Shown here: positions 54,414 to 63,490 of the stretch, piece by piece
Layout: each line of letters opens with the position of its first letter
Position numbering within the stretch: position 1 is the first letter of the stretch
Source of the DNA: Cyanobacteria bacterium MAG CAR3_bin_5
GTDB taxonomy: Bacteria; Cyanobacteriota; Cyanobacteriia; PCC-6307; Cyanobiaceae
Direction: 5' to 3'
NCBI GenBank assembly: GCA_026709085.1
Contig: JAPOTR010000033.1
Coordinates: 41,343 to 105,342, forward strand
Length of the DNA stretch: 64,000 bases
Position numbers and translations under genes: made by a program
The notes under the pieces: generated by a model
Database searches by the model: none
The model's input: the letters and a program-made list of their open reading frames with translations, nothing else
Told to the model about the DNA's origin: nothing

Positions 54414-55165
54414 GACCATCTTTGTGTGACAGGAGCGTATAGAGATGTAAGGATGGGGTCCGTATCCCTGGAAAGCCTTACCCGGCTTGTCGGGTGAAGG
54501 AGAGTGGCGGCTGCCCCCTTGCATGCGCTCCTGCTATGGCATCAGCAAATGGGGGTTGCTTCTTGGTCAAGCCGCCAGGGTCACTTTTCTCTTCGGCGCC
54601 CTTCAACGCAATGTCTCCACCCCAAAGCCCTCTGGCCGAGTGGGTGGTTGGACGGAGCATCCACCAGGTAGCGAGGTCATCGGGATTGCCCGGTAGCCAG
54701 AGGCTTTTCAGTTCATTTTATCATTGGCCATTGGCAGATGTTCTGCTGGTGTTTCTCAGCAGCATGCAAATGTTCCGCCGCATTACGGAGATCTATGGCA
54801 GCAGGTCTGGCGTTGTGGCCAGTTGGGCATTAAGCCGGAAGGTACTTGCTCAATTGGTGGTTGCTGGAGCCCTGTCCAAACTTGGCCGGTGGGTGAACGC
54901 GACGGTGGGTCAAGGGCAAGGCTTCCTTTACCTAGCCCGCCCCATCGGCAAGGTATCACCAATCCTAACCTGCTGGTCCTCTCTGGCGTGGCTGCAGTGG
55001 AGTTATGCCGTCCCCTGCCGTTCCACACTTGTCAACACCCTCCGTCTCTGTTATTAACTACCTCATCAGGGAGGCCCTCAGGACCTTGAAAAGGGATAGC
55101 CGGTAACACCGAGACCGCACAGCAGAACGACTGAATCAGGCTACTTGCTCTCCTGTTCTCTTCCG
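54414..55165. other. Unassigned 750-bp interval
   Basis: Small overlapping plus-strand frames are open but none has recognisable content. I see no tRNA or repeat. Possibly decayed sequence behind the toxin-antitoxin pair. Confidence 0.4.
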
Positions 55166-56068
55166 TTAGTGCGTGAGCAGGAGACGATCAGTGACAACTT
55201 CCTGCTCCAGTGTTTGCCCACCCATCTGGAAACGCTTGAGCATCGAGCGACCACAGTTCACAGCTACTTCACGGGCAAAGAGTCCGGATGGTAGATCATA
55301 GTTGCAGTTGGTGCATCCAGACTTCTTGGAAGCATCAAGGCTCAGAGCCACAAACGCTCCGCGCCGTTTTGCCACCTCGATTTTGCGGAACATCTCCTCG
55401 GGCGAAAACCCTTGAGCCCCATAAAGTATCGCCTGGCTGTGGTTGTAGGGAGGGTCACAGTAGACAACATCTCCCTCCCTTGCACGGTCCAGGGACTCTT
55501 CATAGTCTCGATGATGGAATCGAGTTCCACGGATCCTTGCCGACCAGGCATCCACCCGGCGGCTGAAGGATCTGTGATGGATTGGTTGGTGGACCCCGCA
55601 CGGGGTTGACATGTAGCCGTCTGCTTTGCGAAAGCGGACGACACCACCGTAGGCTGCCCGCGCCAGGAACAGAAAGTCCGCAGCGTTTGCCTTCTGGTTG
55701 TAACGCGCTTTAATCTGCTCATATTTCTCCACCTTGTCACCCTCTTGAGACTCCAGCCAGCGACTACGGTACCAGTCCTTGACCACTTCAGGATTGCTTT
55801 GGAGCATCCACCAGATGTCGATGAGCGGTTTGAAGCTGTCGGACGCCTCGGCGCGTCTGGGCGCCAGCACCCCGAGCACGGCGCCGGAGCCGAGAAACGG
55901 CTCATGGTACATCCCGAATCGGCGAGGAAAGAACGAGATGATGGCACAGGCAAAGCGCTGCTTGTTCCCAACCCACTTCAGGAGTTGCGAATTGAACGGC
56001 ACGACGCCATCGGTCGTGTTCTCTTCAACCGTGGGGATCGGCTCGCTGAGGCTCAAAGGTAGCTGCAT
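55166..56068 (-). CDS. D12-class DNA adenine methylase
   Basis: 300 residues from MQLPLSLSEPIPTVEENTTD. LLKWVGNKQRFACAIISFFP is the D12 N-terminal K-W-x-G-(N)K-x-R motif, YHEPFLGSGAVLGVLAP the SAM site (E-P-F-x-G-S-G), and DVVYCDPPYNHSQAILYGAQ the catalytic DPPY. These methylate adenine N6. No endonuclease is adjacent; the next gene is a membrane protein on the other strand. An orphan methylase or the survivor of an R-M pair. Confidence 0.9.
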   Translation of the reverse strand: MQLPLSLSEPIPTVEENTTDGVVPFNSQLLKWVGNKQRFACAIISFFPRRFGMYHEPFLGSGAVLGVLAPRRAEASDSFKPLIDIWWMLQSNPEVVKDWYRSRWLESQEGDKVEKYEQIKARYNQKANAADFLFLARAAYGGVVRFRKADGYMSTPCGVHQPIHHRSFSRRVDAWSARIRGTRFHHRDYEESLDRAREGDVVYCDPPYNHSQAILYGAQGFSPEEMFRKIEVAKRRGAFVALSLDASKKSGCTNCNYDLPSGLFAREVAVNCGRSMLKRFQMGGQTLEQEVVTDRLLLTH

Positions 56069-56246
56069 GGCGCCCTCTTGATGATTGAATGGTACAAGAA
56101 TACTACAGGCTGACAATTCTACCCCAGGATACTCGCGCTCAGAGCAGAAGTGAGGTGGACATTGCCAAGCATGTGGGCTCGAACTGCTCAATGCCTTCCT
56201 GGTTTGCCTTGCATGATAAGGCGGAGAACCAATTGGACCTACATCG

Positions 56247-56918
56247 ATGAAGCCAAAATCATTCTGGGCGAATGTGCGGTCTATCAGTCAGGCTGTTGGC
56301 TATAGCATGGAGGAAGTATTCTTGAGAGTAATTCCCCGTGTTACTGCAGTCCTTCTTGCTTTGCTGTTGCTCTATTGGTTCTTCTCAGACGGCCCAGGAG
56401 TAGATTGGCAGACCTGGACACCTCTCAACTTCTGGCGCAGTCTGCTGACGTTCATTGTATCAGCTATTGTATCAGTTCATGTATCAACCCTAATGAATGC
56501 TATCCGAGAGATTTTGATAGAGATGCTCAAAAACTCTACCAGGAGTAAAATAACGAAGATTATGGACATTAGTTCCCTCGGCTCTATTATAATGTTTGGC
56601 ATCGGCGTATTTCTGTTATTCCATTGCGCTTTTGAAATATATATTCTAAATCTGTCAGTGGCAGAAGGACAGACTCAGTGCTTTATTGTCGATGTAGTGG
56701 GGTTTCTTGGCACGCTGGAGAACGGCTTCAGCCTGGAGTCTCTTGGCTATTTTGGGGCATATTTGGTGGGGTTTCTTGCGTTTGGGTATTGGTATCTTTT
56801 CCAGTGGCTTTGGGGTTTTGGGAAACGTAGGACGAGGCTTCAGAAAGCATGGTCACGTCGTCAGAAGGTGAGAAGGATTTGTTCTGGAGCGTGGGGACCG
56901 CGAAAGAGGGGTGAGTGA
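56247..56918 (+). CDS. Membrane protein of unknown function
   Basis: 223 residues with four hydrophobic segments: about 31-47 (VTAVLLALLLLYWFFSD), 63-82 (FWRSLLTFIVSAIVSVHVST), 112-132 (GSIIMFGIGVFLLFHCAFEI) and 168-190 (FGAYLVGFLAFGYWYLFQWL), ending in a strongly basic tail. Composition is AT-richer than nearby core genes. Divergent from the D12 methylase across 178 bases, so it may be its defence partner or an unrelated passenger. I do not recognise the family. Confidence 0.6.
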   Translation: MKPKSFWANVRSISQAVGYSMEEVFLRVIPRVTAVLLALLLLYWFFSDGPGVDWQTWTPLNFWRSLLTFIVSAIVSVHVSTLMNAIREILIEMLKNSTRSKITKIMDISSLGSIIMFGIGVFLLFHCAFEIYILNLSVAEGQTQCFIVDVVGFLGTLENGFSLESLGYFGAYLVGFLAFGYWYLFQWLWGFGKRRTRLQKAWSRRQKVRRICSGAWGPRKRGE

Positions 56919-56969
56919 ACGCAGGGCCAAAGGCACCGAATGGCGCCATCATACATCGCCCTGATCCAG

Positions 56970-57006
56970 CCCAATCCCAGTTCTGGATTAAGAGGCCTCC
57001 TGGGCT
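56970..57006 (+). repeat. Dispersed 35-bp repeat, copy B
   Basis: aatcccagttctggattaag then aggcctcctgggctt; related to copies at 26980-27016 and 63708-63740. It lies between the membrane-protein gene and the mnmG 3' end. Confidence 0.6.
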
Positions 57007-57156
57007 TGGCTTGTGAGTTTGCAAAGACTGATGGGAGTAGGGATGAAGAGGGGAAGGAAACCTTGCTGTGGCCTTGTATTGAGGCTTCCTGCCTTTCCCA
57101 TGGGATGCCCTCTCATCGTAAAAGATCTGTCTGCGTCCCAATCCTGTGTTCCCGGC

Positions 57157-57186
57157 CCGTCATTCCCGCGAAAGCGGGAATGACGG
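57157..57186. repeat. REP-like palindrome at the mnmG 3' end
   Basis: ccgtcattcccgc-gaaa-gcgggaatgacgg, a perfect 13-bp stem with a GAAA loop. It supplies the last codons and stop of mnmG and may act as its terminator. Related hairpins are at 26771-26924. Confidence 0.85.
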
Positions 57187-59112
57187 AGAGGAAGGGAGAA
57201 CCTGAGATTGGTTGCGCCGTTGTTGCTCCAGTTCCAGCCAGAGGAGCAGGGCGTTCACATCGGCTGGGCTCACCCCGGGAATGCGGCTGGCCTGCCCCAG
57301 GGTGAGGGGTTGCACATGGCTGAGGCGCTCCCGGGCCTCTTTGGAGAGGGTGGTAATGGACTGGTAGGGGGTGGTTGGCGCCAGGGGGCGGCTGTGTTGC
57401 TTTTGCACCAGGGCGATTTGCTGGCGTTGACGCTCCAGATATCCCCTGTACTTGATGTCGATTTCCGCTCCTTCCCGGACGGAGACAGGGACGTGGTCCG
57501 GAATGAGACCATGGCGGCGCAGGTGTTCACTGTGGATTCCTGGGCGGCGCAGGAGTTCCGCCAGGGTGATGGAGCCCTTGATGGCGCCGCCGCTGGCCCT
57601 GGCCAGGACCACACCCGCCGGGTCACCGGCCTTGAGGCGGGTGGTCTCCAACAGGACTTGCTGGGCCTGGATGGCCTTTTGCTTGGCCTGGAACGTGCGC
57701 CAGCGGCGATCATCCACCAGACCCAACTCCCGGCCCATGGGTGTGAGCCGTCGATCAGCGTTATCGCCCCGCAGCAGCAGCCGATATTCACTGCGACTGG
57801 TGAGGACCCGATAGGGCTCCCGCAGATCCTTGCTCACCAGGTCGTCAATCATGGTGCCCATGTAGCTGCTGTCCCTGGACAACACATGGGGAGCCTGCCC
57901 CCCCACTTGCCGCCCTGCATTGAGACCGGCCAGCAGGCCCTGGGCCGCCGCCTCCTCATACCCGGTGGTGCCGTTCAACTGGCCCGCTGTGTACAGGCCA
58001 TGGATCCCTTTCACCGCCAGACTGGGCCAGCACTGGGTGGCGGGAACATAGTCGTACTCCACCGCATAGGCGGGCCGCAGCATGACGCAGTGCGCCAACC
58101 CCGGCAGGGTGCGCAGCAACTGCAGTTGCAGGGCCTCGGGCAACCCTGTGCTGAAACCCTGGATATACAGTTCGGGGCTGTCCAGACCCTCCGGCTCCAG
58201 GAAAATCTGGTGGGACTCCTTCTCGGCAAAACGGACAATCTTGTCCTCGATGGAGGGGCAGTAGCGGGGACCCTTGGCATCCAGAAAGCCGCCGTAGATG
58301 GGGGTGAGGTGGAGATTGTCGCGGATCAGTTGGTGGGTGGCGGCGGTGGTGCGGGTGATGTGGCAACTGATCCGGGGGCCACTGATCCAGGCCTCGGGAT
58401 CAAAGCTGAAGTAGCGATCCGCCGCGTCACTGGGTTGCTCCTCCAGGTCCTCCAGGGCCACGCTGGTGCGCTCCACCCGGGCGGGGGTGCCGGTTTTGAG
58501 GCGATCCATCTCCAATCCCAGCCGCCGTAGGGCCTCCGTCAGGCCGGTGGCCGCCGCCTCCCCGGCCCGGCCGGCGCTTTGAGAACGGCTGCCGATCCAG
58601 ATGCGTCCCCCCAGAAACGTGCCGGTGGTGAGCACCACCGCCTCGGCACCATAGCGACTCCCGAAATAGGTTTCCACCCCGTGGATTCGCAAGGTGCCTT
58701 CGCTGCGGCTACCGCTGGTGAGCAGGTCGGTCACCATGGCTTCCCGCAGGGACAGGTTGGGCTGCTCCTGCAGAAGACGTTGCATGCCGAGGGCGTAGCG
58801 CCGTTTGTCGGTTTGAGCCCGCAGCGCCCACACCGCCGGGCCGCGGCTAGCGTTCAGCAGGCGCTTTTGAATGGTGTGGGCATCCGCCAGGCGGCCAATG
58901 GCGCCCCCCAAGGCATCCACCTCATGCACCAACTGGCTCTTGGCCGGGCCACCCACGGCAGGATTACAGGGCTGCCAGGCGATGCGATCCAGATTGAGGG
59001 TACACAGGGCGGTGGAACAACCCAGCCGGGCGGCAGCCAGGGCGGCTTCACAGCCGGCGTGGCCACCGCCCACAACGATCACGTCAAACCGTTCACTGCA
59101 AGAGTTATCCAC
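57160..59112 (-). CDS. mnmG: tRNA U34 modification enzyme MnmG
   Basis: 650 residues. FAD-binding [19 protein letters not shown] is near the N-terminus, then [35 protein letters not shown] and [20 protein letters not shown], all hallmark GidA blocks. With MnmE it makes the carboxymethylaminomethyl group on wobble uridines. The start is downstream of a decayed gene. The C-terminal nine codons (SPSFPLSRE) lie in a REP-like palindrome. Confidence 0.95.
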   Translation of the reverse strand: MDNSCSERFDVIVVGGGHAGCEAALAAARLGCSTALCTLNLDRIAWQPCNPAVGGPAKSQLVHEVDALGGAIGRLADAHTIQKRLLNASRGPAVWALRAQTDKRRYALGMQRLLQEQPNLSLREAMVTDLLTSGSRSEGTLRIHGVETYFGSRYGAEAVVLTTGTFLGGRIWIGSRSQSAGRAGEAAATGLTEALRRLGLEMDRLKTGTPARVERTSVALEDLEEQPSDAADRYFSFDPEAWISGPRISCHITRTTAATHQLIRDNLHLTPIYGGFLDAKGPRYCPSIEDKIVRFAEKESHQIFLEPEGLDSPELYIQGFSTGLPEALQLQLLRTLPGLAHCVMLRPAYAVEYDYVPATQCWPSLAVKGIHGLYTAGQLNGTTGYEEAAAQGLLAGLNAGRQVGGQAPHVLSRDSSYMGTMIDDLVSKDLREPYRVLTSRSEYRLLLRGDNADRRLTPMGRELGLVDDRRWRTFQAKQKAIQAQQVLLETTRLKAGDPAGVVLARASGGAIKGSITLAELLRRPGIHSEHLRRHGLIPDHVPVSVREGAEIDIKYRGYLERQRQQIALVQKQHSRPLAPTTPYQSITTLSKEARERLSHVQPLTLGQASRIPGVSPADVNALLLWLELEQQRRNQSQVLPSSPSFPLSRE

Positions 59113-59186
59113 AACTTCACTCTAACCCAGTTGTGGATAAGGGGTGGCGGGGCGGTAGGGGGAGCCCCCCTGCCTCTGCCCCTCAG

Positions 59187-59823
59187 AAGAGTGTGGAGAA
59201 GGAGAGCCTGAGGGAATGCTCTGCGGTGGCAGTGGAGGAGTATTCCTGCCGTTCAACCTCCAGGGCGACTGCCCACAGCGCCGTCTGCCCCTGCTCCGAG
59301 TAGGGCGCCACCGCCCAGAGCAGGCCGTAGGTCCTGCTATCCGGGGCCGAGGGCCAGCGCCAGCCCCGGCGTCAGGGTGAGCCGGTCGTTGGCGGCGGGG
59401 AAGCCATAGGCCAGGTTGGCCTCGAAGTGGTGGCCAGTGCTGCCGGGGCCAGCCATACCCTCCAGGACGACGGGTTGGAGTAGGGCGTCCACCCCCCCCC
59501 TGCCGCTCACGCTCTCCAACCCCAACAGCGATGATGGTCACAGGGATGGCGACATTGCTCACTCCTGCCGCCACCGCCACTGAACCGGACAACGTTGTAT
59601 ATGGCCCGGCGATGGCGGCGCCGCTCACCGTGTAGGCCAGGGAGGTAGGGGCAGGATTCAGGCTCACCGTCACGTTGTGGGTTCCCCCATCCTCCCTGAG
59701 GCTATCGCCTGAGCGGGAGAAGGATACGCTACTGTGCTGCTGCGGGTAAACCGCGGGGGAGAAGATGATCAGAGCCGCCAGGGGCGCTGTTGCCCAGAGC
59801 AGGGCGACTGTTCCGGCCTTCAA
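59187..59823 (-). pseudogene. Decayed surface protein (Calx-beta-like repeat + outer-membrane end)
   Basis: The first frame encodes a signal-like leader (TVALLWATAPLAALIIFSPA) and a Calx-beta-like repeat (SLREDGGTHNVTVSLNPAPT). Other minus frames then give FEANLAYGFPAANDRLTLTP and ALEVERQEYSSTATAEHSLR ending SFSTLF, typical of a C-terminal barrel. At least two frame changes, and most of a normal-length protein missing. Probably the residue of a larger secreted or autotransporter-like protein. Confidence 0.65.
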
Positions 59824-59910
59824 GCAGTGGAGAGGGGGCTTCTATGGGGCATCCTCAGAGCATGGGTTTGCTGGAGGTCCGAGCCCCGCTACTCCTTTGA
59901 GCTTAGTTGT

Positions 59911-60402
59911 CTACGCGGGAGAAAGCCCCACGCCGCGGGCCATCAGGGCCGCCAGGAGGGGAATGGAGGCAAAGCCCACCAACTCCACGTTGATGATCCA
60001 GGCCAGGCGCGTGGACAACGCCTCACTCACCCGGGGCAACTCCCCCTTGCGCAAGGGAATCACCCATAGAATGTAGGTGACGGTGGGATAGAGGGACAAG
60101 GCCCCCACCGCCAGGAACACCCCTATCTTGGTCCAGAAGAGGGGGTTCCGGGTGTAGAAATCGGCCCCTTGCCCGAAATGAAGCACCCGCAGGATGCCGC
60201 TGCCCAACAGCAGCAGCGCCGCCAGGCCGTAGATGATGTCGGTGATGACCATCCTGGTGGCCCGGGGACGGTCAGGGTTGGGCTGAATCAGTTGGCGCTC
60301 CATCACGAGGGAGCCGAAACAGACCATGAAGCTGAGGTCATGGATGTAGGCCGCCACTGCACTGGTTACAACCTGAACCATGGAGAACAACAGGAGACGC
60401 AA
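59911..60402 (-). CDS. DUF2214 family membrane protein
   Basis: 163 residues with four predicted helices (MVQVVTSAVAAYIHDLSFMV, IIYGLAALLLLGSGILRVLH, IGVFLAVGALSLYPTVTYI and VELVGFASIPLLAALMARGV). FYTRNPLFWTKIG and HDLSFMVCFGSLVMERQL fit DUF2214. Function unknown. The start overlaps the divergent ORF at 60380 by 23 bases; the internal ATG before VQVVTS avoids most of this. Confidence 0.75.
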   Translation of the reverse strand: MRLLLFSMVQVVTSAVAAYIHDLSFMVCFGSLVMERQLIQPNPDRPRATRMVITDIIYGLAALLLLGSGILRVLHFGQGADFYTRNPLFWTKIGVFLAVGALSLYPTVTYILWVIPLRKGELPRVSEALSTRLAWIINVELVGFASIPLLAALMARGVGLSPA

Positions 60403-60754
60403 GTCTACCGTAGATTCCCGGGGTGCGCCCTCAAGACTCTTGGATGATGCCGACCGGAAGCAACTCCGGGCTTTTCTGAAGCACTGGCTTCGTCAGGTGG
60501 AACGCACGCCTGGGGATCTGGGGCAGGCCCTGGGGCTGCCCGCCGCGCCGCTGTCCATGCTCCTGGACGAACTGGTGCGAACCAATGACAAACTGGGGCC
60601 GGCCGGCCTGGTGGAGCGCCTCTGCCTGATCAACGAGCGGTGGGAATGCCCAGGGGACTTTGATCCGGATCCCGCCGTACTGGGGGATCAACTGGATTTG
60701 CTCCTGGAGGCCATCCAGGGGGAGCCGGTTCAGGACCGTTCCGTATCAGGCTGA
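60380..60754 (+). CDS. Small cyanobacterial hypothetical protein
   Basis: 124 residues, MENNRRRKSTVDSRGAPS start. LKHWLRQVERTPGDLGQALG and LPAAPLSMLLDELVRTNDKL look like a helix-turn-helix or similar helical bundle; the C-terminus is acidic. I do not recognise a family. It overlaps the convergent menG tail by about 125 bases, so one of the two ends may be misassigned. Confidence 0.5.
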   Translation: MENNRRRKSTVDSRGAPSRLLDDADRKQLRAFLKHWLRQVERTPGDLGQALGLPAAPLSMLLDELVRTNDKLGPAGLVERLCLINERWECPGDFDPDPAVLGDQLDLLLEAIQGEPVQDRSVSG

Positions 60755-61454
60755 GCTCCAGCAGGCCCATGAGTCCACCGGCAACGGGATGGTGGCGGGC
60801 CACGGTAAACCCCGCCTGGCGCGCCAGTGTTTCCTGCTGGGTCCCTGTGGCGAAGGCGGCGATGCTGCGCTCCAGGTAGGCGTATTCCCCTTCCAGATCC
60901 AGCACCCTGGCCACGGGCGCCACCACCTGCTGGAGATAGCGGCGTTGGGCTTGGGCCCATAAGGGATGGGGGGGGCGGTTGAAGTCCAGCACCACCCCGC
61001 GGCCATGGGGCTTCAACAGGTGACGCATCACCTCCAGGCCTGCCGCGACGCTGGCGAGATTCCGCAACCCGTAGGCCATCATCACCCCATCGGCGGCCCC
61101 AGGAGCCAGGGGCAGGGTCAGCACGTCCCCATGGATGAACTCCAGTGGGAGCCACGGTCGTTCCGCGGCCCGCTGACGGGCCTGCTCCAGGGATGCCGCC
61201 GACCCGTCCACCCCGATTACACGCCCATGGGGCCGCACCCGTTCCGCCAGCAGCAGGGCCAGATCGCCGGTGCCACAGCAAAGATCCACAATCCGCGCCC
61301 CCGGCCGGGGCTGGAGCCGGGCCACAGCCTGGCGTTTCCAGAGGCGATGGAGACCCAGGCTGAGCACGTCGTTGAGCAGGTCGTAGGTGGGCGCTGTCCG
61401 GTCAAACAACCGGAACATGGCGGCCGGCTCTGGCTGGGCAAAGGGCTGGGGCAT
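60630..61454 (-). CDS. menG: 2-phytyl-1,4-naphthoquinone methyltransferase (MenG/UbiE)
   Basis: Up to 274 residues from MPQPFAQPEPAAMFRLFDRT. SAM site IVDLCCGTGDLALLLAERV, then YGLRNLASVAAGLEVMRHLL (the Y-G-x-R-N signature) and MGLLELSLIRNGP at the end. It makes phylloquinone for photosystem I. The last 35 or so residues are Pro-rich and overlap the ORF at 60380-60754. hisF lies four bases upstream, forming an operon. Confidence 0.9.
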   Translation of the reverse strand: MPQPFAQPEPAAMFRLFDRTAPTYDLLNDVLSLGLHRLWKRQAVARLQPRPGARIVDLCCGTGDLALLLAERVRPHGRVIGVDGSAASLEQARQRAAERPWLPLEFIHGDVLTLPLAPGAADGVMMAYGLRNLASVAAGLEVMRHLLKPHGRGVVLDFNRPPHPLWAQAQRRYLQQVVAPVARVLDLEGEYAYLERSIAAFATGTQQETLARQAGFTVARHHPVAGGLMGLLELSLIRNGPEPAPPGWPPGANPVDPPVRRDPDQSPLGIPTAR

Positions 61455-61458
61455 GATC

Positions 61459-62235
61459 TCAGTGGTCCGGGGGACGCACCACAACGCCGTGCTCCAGCAG
61501 GTGGGTCTTGATCTGGGGAACACTCAGGTCTCCGTCATGGAGCAGGGAAGCCAGCAGGGCAGCAGCGGCTTTCCCCTCCGTCAGAGCGGCTGCGATGTGC
61601 TCCATGGCGCCGGCGCCGCCGGAGGCAATCACCGGAACCGACACCGCCTCCGCCACCGTGCGGGTCAGGGCCAGGTCATAGCCCTGGCGGGTGCCGTCCC
61701 CGTCCATGGAGGTGAGCAGAATCTCACCGGCCCCCAGAGCCACCACCTTCCGGGCCCAGGCCACGGCATCCAGACCCGTATTCTCCCGCCCCCCTTTGAT
61801 ATAGACATCCCACCCCGGCGGGGCGGGCGGCTGCCGTTGACGGGCATCGATGGCCGCCACAATGCACTGGCAACCAAAACGCTCCGCGCCCCGGACCACC
61901 AGGTCCGGGTTGGCCACGGCCGCGGAGTTGAGGCTCACCTTATCGGCCCCGGCCCTCAACAATTCCGTAATGCCCTTCAGGTCACGGATGCCGCCCCCCA
62001 CCGTGAACGGCACATAGACCGTCTCGGCCGTGCGCTGCACCAGTTCCACCAGGGTGCGGCGGTCCTCATGGCTGGCGGTAATGTCCAGGAAGACCAGTTC
62101 ATCGGCCCCGGCCCGGTCGTAGCGGCTGGCCAGCGCCACCGGATCCCCCGCATCCCGGAGGCCGACAAAGTTGACCCCCTTGACCACCCGTCCTGCCGCC
62201 ACGTCCAGACAGGGAACAATGCGTTTGGCAACCAT
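61459..62235 (-). CDS. hisF: Imidazole glycerol phosphate synthase subunit HisF
   Basis: 258 residues, (beta/alpha)8 barrel. [20 protein letters not shown] holds the catalytic Asp11 and [16 protein letters not shown] the Asp130 region; [18 protein letters not shown] is the phosphate loop. Uses ammonia from HisH to form imidazole glycerol phosphate and AICAR. Operon with menG. Confidence 0.96.
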   Translation of the reverse strand: MVAKRIVPCLDVAAGRVVKGVNFVGLRDAGDPVALASRYDRAGADELVFLDITASHEDRRTLVELVQRTAETVYVPFTVGGGIRDLKGITELLRAGADKVSLNSAAVANPDLVVRGAERFGCQCIVAAIDARQRQPPAPPGWDVYIKGGRENTGLDAVAWARKVVALGAGEILLTSMDGDGTRQGYDLALTRTVAEAVSVPVIASGGAGAMEHIAAALTEGKAAAALLASLLHDGDLSVPQIKTHLLEHGVVVRPPDH

Positions 62236-62318
62236 CGTGGAATCGGCGCCTCAGGATCAGCCATGTGGGGAGAATAGGCATTTAAGGTGGCTAATGCACC
62301 CCCGTGATCCGCAACTCC

Positions 62319-62531
62319 ATGTCTCAGGCGGCCATCGACCTCGGCACAACCGTCAAGGTCACCCGTGTGCGTGAACGCATTCCCCAGGACCTGTTGAACA
62401 AATTGCAAGCCAACAACATCGGTGAAGTCACGGGCTTTCAGATGACGGACGGCAGTGGCGTTGGCGTGGTGGTCACCTTCCCCGACGGTAGTTCCTGCTG
62501 GTTCTTTGACGACGAAATCGCCCCGGTCTGA
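62319..62531 (+). CDS. petP: Cytochrome b6f-associated PetP (DUF2862)
   Basis: 70 residues, MSQAAIDLGTTVKVTRVRER then IPQDLLNKLQANNIGEVTGF and GSGVGVVVTFPDGSSCWFFD. This is the SH3-like DUF2862 fold of the cyanobacterial PetP, a peripheral b6f subunit affecting electron flow. An in-frame GTG at 62304 would add five residues. The stop overlaps the chlG start (TGATG), so translation is likely coupled. Confidence 0.85.
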   Translation: MSQAAIDLGTTVKVTRVRERIPQDLLNKLQANNIGEVTGFQMTDGSGVGVVVTFPDGSSCWFFDDEIAPV

Positions 62532-63490
62532 TGGGAGAAACCACGGACGCCCGGCAGTTGCTGGGCATGAAGGAAGCATCCCGCGGCCGCAACATCTGGG
62601 TCATCCGGCTCCAGTTGATGAAGCCCATCACCTGGATTCCCCTGATCTGGGGCGTGCTCTGCGGCGCCGCCGCCTCCGGCCACTTCCAGTGGCGATGGGA
62701 CAACCTGGCGGCGGTTCTGCTGTGCATGGTGCTCAGTGGCCCCCTGCTGGCGGGCTTCACCCAGACCATCAATGATTTTTACGACCGGGACATCGACGCC
62801 ATCAACGAGCCCTACCGTCCCATCCCCTCCGGGGCCATTTCCCCGGTTCAGGTCAGGGTGCAGGTCATCGTTCTGCTGGTTGGCGGCCTGGCCCTGGCCT
62901 GGGGCCTGGACCAGTGGGCAGAGCACACCACCCCCACCCTCTTCTTCCTGGCCCTGGGGGGATCCCTGGTGAGCATCCTCTATTCGGCCCCCCCCATCAA
63001 GCTCAAGCAGAATGGCTGGCTGGGCAACTACGCCCTGGGCGCCAGCTACATCGCCTTGCCCTGGTGGGCCGGTCAGGCCCTGTTCGGCCACCTCGGCTGG
63101 CCCATCATCGGCTTGACCCTGGTCTACAGCCTGGCGGGGCTGGGGATTGCCGTGGTGAACGATTTCAAGAGCATCGCGGGAGATCGTCAGTTGGGACTTC
63201 AGTCCCTCCCCGTGCTGCTGGGTCCCCAGGCGGCCAGTTGGGTGTCTGCCGCCTTGATGGACGGGTTTCAGCTTCTGATTGCCGTGGTGCTCATGGCCCA
63301 GGGCCAGCATTTGGCGGGCGCCGTCCTGGTGCTGCTGGTCATTCCCCAGATGGTGTTTCAAGACATCTGGCTGCTGCGGGATCCATTGCGCTTTGATGTG
63401 CAATACCAGGCCAGCGCCCAACCGTTCCTGGTGCTGGGCATGTTGGTCAGCGCCGTGGCGCTGGGGCACAGCACCCTGGCCCTGGCCTAG
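62531..63490 (+). CDS. chlG: Chlorophyll synthase
   Basis: 319 residues, UbiA-type membrane prenyltransferase with about eight helices. First Asp motif INDFYDRDIDAINEPYRPI and second VVNDFKSIAGDRQLGLQSL bind the phytyl/geranylgeranyl diphosphate. It attaches the phytol tail to chlorophyllide. MKPITWIPLIWGVLCGAAAS at the N-terminus is the usual first helix. Confidence 0.95.
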   Translation: MGETTDARQLLGMKEASRGRNIWVIRLQLMKPITWIPLIWGVLCGAAASGHFQWRWDNLAAVLLCMVLSGPLLAGFTQTINDFYDRDIDAINEPYRPIPSGAISPVQVRVQVIVLLVGGLALAWGLDQWAEHTTPTLFFLALGGSLVSILYSAPPIKLKQNGWLGNYALGASYIALPWWAGQALFGHLGWPIIGLTLVYSLAGLGIAVVNDFKSIAGDRQLGLQSLPVLLGPQAASWVSAALMDGFQLLIAVVLMAQGQHLAGAVLVLLVIPQMVFQDIWLLRDPLRFDVQYQASAQPFLVLGMLVSAVALGHSTLALA

